This document shows positions 60,991 to 64,000 of a DNA stretch of 64,000 bases, one piece after another (within the stretch, counting starts at the first letter, position 1; the number at the start of each line of letters is the position of its first letter). A model generated the notes under the pieces. That model ran no database searches and was not told the DNA's origin. It saw only the letters and a program-made list of their open reading frames with translations. Origin of the DNA: Sabellastarte sp. h YS-2021 (lineage: Eukaryota > Annelida > Polychaeta > Sabellida > Sabellidae). A program made the translations under genes and the position numbers. Location: contig OZ024936.1 in the NCBI GenBank assembly GCA_964017235.1, forward strand, positions 33,688,040-33,752,039, written 5' to 3'.

Positions 60991-61256
60991 TTATCATCCG
61001 GACAAGCTTCCCCATCGAAAAAAGACATTTTTGGTCATGTGACCTCTCTGATTGGTTGAAATGTCACTGCAGCATATTCAAAAAAATTCCCCAGGGCTAC
61101 TGCCTAAACCTGCCAAATTTGAAAAGAATCCGCCTAACGGTTACAGAGTTATAAGGAAAACAAAATGCGGAGCCGGCGGAGCCGCAGGAGCCGGCGGAGC
61201 CGGCGGAGCCGGAAGCTCTCCCATACACAAACAAGCGTCCCGCAAGGGACGCTTAA
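60991..61256 (+). repeat. family 2 3' module, GC minisatellite and terminal hairpin
   Basis: Matches 48355-48612. At 61168-61212 a 9-base GC-rich unit (GGAGCCGGC) is repeated about five times. The terminal 9 bp hairpin follows, then GCTTAA. Confidence 0.85.
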
Positions 61257-62853
61257 CTAGACCTAGCACTTCGGTGAACCAATGCAAATTGTATCCACAA
61301 GAAAGAAAACTCACCAAAGCCAATCAAGCATAACTTAACTTTAAAGGAGGAGCCCAAGGTGAAATCTGACCACATCAAAAGATTCTTAGCCCAAGATTTC
61401 CAATAGGTTGGTGTGACATTGCAAACCTCTAGAACCACGAATAAGCGAGTTATAAGCACTTTTAATTTTGGCTATCCTCATTTGACCTTGAAAGGGGGGC
61501 AAAGGTCAAATATGATCACATCAAAAGATTCCTAGCGCATGATTTCCTATAGGATGGTTTGACATTACAAACCTCTAGGACCAAGAAAAAGCGATTTATA
61601 AGCACTTTTAGATTTTGCTATCCTCGTTTGACCTTGAAGGAAGGGCCCAAGGTCAAATCTGACCACATCAATAGATTCCCAGCCCATGATTTGCTATAGG
61701 TTGGTTCACACTGCAAACCCCTAGGACCAATAATAAGTGACTTACAAGCACTTTTAAGTTTGGCTATTCTCATTTGACCTTGAAGGAAGGGTCTAAGGTC
61801 AAATCTGACCACATCAAAAGATTCTTAGTCCATGATTTCCTGTAAGATGGTTACCATCCCAAACCTCTAGAACCAATAATAAGCGAGTTATAAGCACTTT
61901 TAAGTTTGGCTATTCTCATTTGACCTTGAAGGAAGGGTCTAAGGTCAAATCTGACCACATCAAAAGATTCTTAGTCCATGATTTCCTGTAAGATGGTTAC
62001 CATCCCAAACCTCTAGAACAAATAATAAGCGAGTTATAAGCACTTTTAAGTTTGGCTATTCTCATTTGACCTTGAAGGAGGGATCCAAGGTCAAATCTGA
62101 CCACACCAGAAGATTCCCAGCCCATGATTTCCTATAAGTTGGTTTACCATCCCAAACCTGTACGACCAATATAAGCACTGTTTGTTTGGCTATCCTCCTC
62201 GTTTGACCTAGAATGAGGGGTCCAAGGTCAAATGTGACCACATCAAAAGATTCCCAGCCCATGATTTCCTATAAGTTGGTTTACCATCCCAAACCTCTAG
62301 AACCAATAATAAGCGAGTTATAAGTACTTTTATGTTTGGCTATCCTCGTTTGACCTTGAAGGAGAGGTCCAAGGTCAAATGTGACCACATCAAAAGATTC
62401 CCAGCCCATGATTTCCTATAGATTGGTTTACCATTCCAGGATTTCAAAATGAAGCCAAAAATATTTCCAGTCAGGATTTTGTAATCTGGAACATATTCTA
62501 CAAATTTGAGATCTCTACCTATAATACCCTTTGCTCTAGAGGGCCAACAAAAGTCCTTGCTTTAAGTTGAATAAACATCTCTGGCAGACATCTTGTTTGT
62601 CAAAATGAGGCCAAAAATATTTCCAGTCAAGATTTTGTAATGCGGAACATATTCTGCGAATTTGAGATCTCTACCTATAATATCCTTTGCTCAAGAGGGC
62701 CAACAAAAGTCCTTGCCTTAAGTCGAATAAACGTCCCTGGCAGCCATCTGGTTTTTCAAACCGAGGCCAAAAATATTCTCAGGCAAGATTTTATGGTTAT
62801 GTGCAAATTTGAGAAGGCTAGCTATAATATTGTTTTTTGTTAGAGCGGTAACA
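61257..62853 (-). mobile_element. hairpin-ended element, family 3, inverted copy
   Basis: Reverse complement of the 24.4-26.0 kb element. The ACTAGACCTA end abuts the family 2 hairpin at 61256 without a gap. The terminal hairpin is decayed (GCACTTCGGTGAACCAATGC). About nine 147 bp units follow, then two longer modules and a GTTAGAGCGGTAAC stretch where homology stops. The far terminal segment present at 24412-24530 is missing. Confidence 0.82.
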
Positions 62854-63430
62854 GCCAATAATAAAGGAGGTATATGGCTTCACAGTCTTATATAGGCATA
62901 TATATGCAGTAAAAGGTACCAATTTGAGTCATTTTAGAAGGCCTAAGGTGACCTTGAAAACAAAGATCAACAAACTGGATGCTGGTACTCCATCATGTAC
63001 TCAACCTCCAAAGCCATTTTCAATGGTTGCCATGCAATATAGTCAGCATTAAGTGTGAAAATATCGCCAAAAAGGCCAAAAAATGGTCTCGGTGAGGTAC
63101 TTTGGTGGTCTGTGGATGACCTTCAATGAAAAGCTTCAAGGTCAAATTTCTGGTTGCTTACAGAGGACATATATATGTATTATATATACCACTCATAGGA
63201 TGATTTAACTTTCTGTATATGAGAACTGGGCCAAAATGTGAAAAAATGGCCAAAACTGACCTTCAAGAGGCCACCAGTGACCTTGAAATTGAAGGTCAAG
63301 GTCACAAAACAATAGCGTTCGTGGCATTGCCCATATATACCCACATACCAAATTTGAAAAGTCTAACTAAAATACTTTTTAAGTTATCGCGTCCGAAAGG
63401 AAATCTCGGTGGCGGCGTGACTGTACTGAA
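62854..63430 (+). repeat. GGTCAAGGTCA-rich repeat-like region
   Basis: GGCCAAAAAATGGTC, GACCTTCAATGAAAAGC, TGACCTTGAAATTGAAGG and GGTCAAGGTCAC recur, in the style of the other half-site-bearing repeats, but a unit cannot be delimited. A 153-residue plus frame starting at 63219 begins in this repeat and I do not accept it as a gene. Confidence 0.5.
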
Positions 63431-64000
63431 TCCTAAGTATCCCCGACTTTCGTCTGGGGATACAAAAATTGTAAACAATTTAAATTGGTCACACATCTTA
63501 GATTTTTTTGTCAAGCAAAGAAGACTATATGCTGTCATGTCAGAATCATCTGTAAACACTTGCCAAAATCCAAGTGAAGTATGTGGAAATGAGATAAATA
63601 TGGCAGTTTGTACAAAACATCCAAAGATTTGCAATATGATGCTGTGGCAATTCTTCAATGTATACATTTTCATAACATAAATATAAACTGTTAATCTAAA
63701 GCTACTTTGCTTCTTGGATGCACATCATCTTCATGCAAGTGAGATTCTCGCTTGATGTCATCTGTCTCGAAAAACTGGACTTTCTGGCTTTGATACCAAC
63801 AGTTATTTTAAATATTTATTTCTTTGTTTTCTCTCAGAACACCTTGTTGTGAGAAGTCCTATTAAAGTTATAGCCATAGTTAAATGTGGTTACATAGTGG
63901 CGTAAATTATGTATAAGCTCTCTTATGCGTGTTCATACTTTGGTTCATGTTATTGCTAAATTTTTGCTGTACTTTTGGCATAGTTCCCCGAGCAGCATCC
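63431..64000. other. non-coding stretch to window end
   Basis: No exon with splice sites or repeat recognised. Confidence 0.3.

Larger units (their letters stand above)
55977..61256 (+). mobile_element. hairpin-ended element, family 2, carrying a nested 133 bp array, 5.3 kb
   Basis: The left end has AAGCGTCCC (55977-55985). The right end is a perfect hairpin AAGCGTCCC (61233-61241) GCAA GGGACGCTT (61246-61254), so the left motif is an inverted partner of the terminal stem, as in family 1. The interior is a 170 bp array split by 56338-59766. No coding frame of its own. Confidence 0.72.

Noticed and set aside
63219-63680. 153-residue plus-strand frame.
   Set aside because: Starts inside the GGTCAAGGTCA-rich repeat, overlaps a 123-residue frame on the other strand, and has no splice context or recognisable domain.

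Overview
The window looks like a nuclear contig of a lophotrochozoan animal, most likely a mollusc and possibly a bivalve. It is AT-rich, has GT-AG introns tens of kilobases long, carries tRNA-derived SINEs, and is filled with elements built on a central array of 130-170 bp tandem repeats plus a terminal hairpin, an architecture known from bivalve 'pearl'/HINE-type Helitron relatives. Species assignment is inference only. There is no bacterial, CRISPR or organellar content.

One protein-coding gene can be supported, on the minus strand. Its exons are at 54433-53799, 42832-42180, 9408-8947 and probably a terminal exon with stop at 2681-2602, followed by an AATAAA signal near 2465. The last three join in matching phase. 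The phase between the first two does not match, so at least one exon is unseen (or two genes are present). The 33 kb intron between 42180 and 9408 holds much of the repeat landscape. I do not recognise the protein family. The exons at 54 kb and 9 kb share a GP[FY]WP motif.

Everything else I can support is repetitive. 1-8 kb: SINEs, a 44 bp minisatellite, a 0.45 kb tandem duplication interrupted in one copy by a TA-flanked MITE, and a relic of repeat family 3. 13.9 kb: a second copy of that MITE. 15.8-20.7 kb: a complete-looking hairpin-ended element (family 1) containing 146, 480 and 133 bp tandem repeats. 22-24 kb: two SINEs. 24.4-26.0 kb: family 3 with about 147 bp repeats. 31-38 kb: L2/CR1-like LINE 3' ends, a TA MITE and two foldback elements. 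39 kb: a 5S rRNA-derived fragment. 45-50 kb: two more foldback elements and a long-TIR composite that encloses the family 2 3' end. 52-53 kb: 146 bp repeats with nuclear-receptor half-sites. 56-61 kb: family 2 with 170 bp repeats, invaded by a 3.3 kb 133 bp array that carries the family 1 5' end. 61.3-62.9 kb: family 3 again, inverted.

The candidates for something undescribed are (a) three hairpin-ended element families whose tandem-repeat cores appear to descend from one ancestral unit containing a CGGTTT-CGAGATAT core, some carrying arrays of nuclear-receptor half-sites, and (b) a set of foldback elements with unrelated interiors but a common GTATTCAC end.
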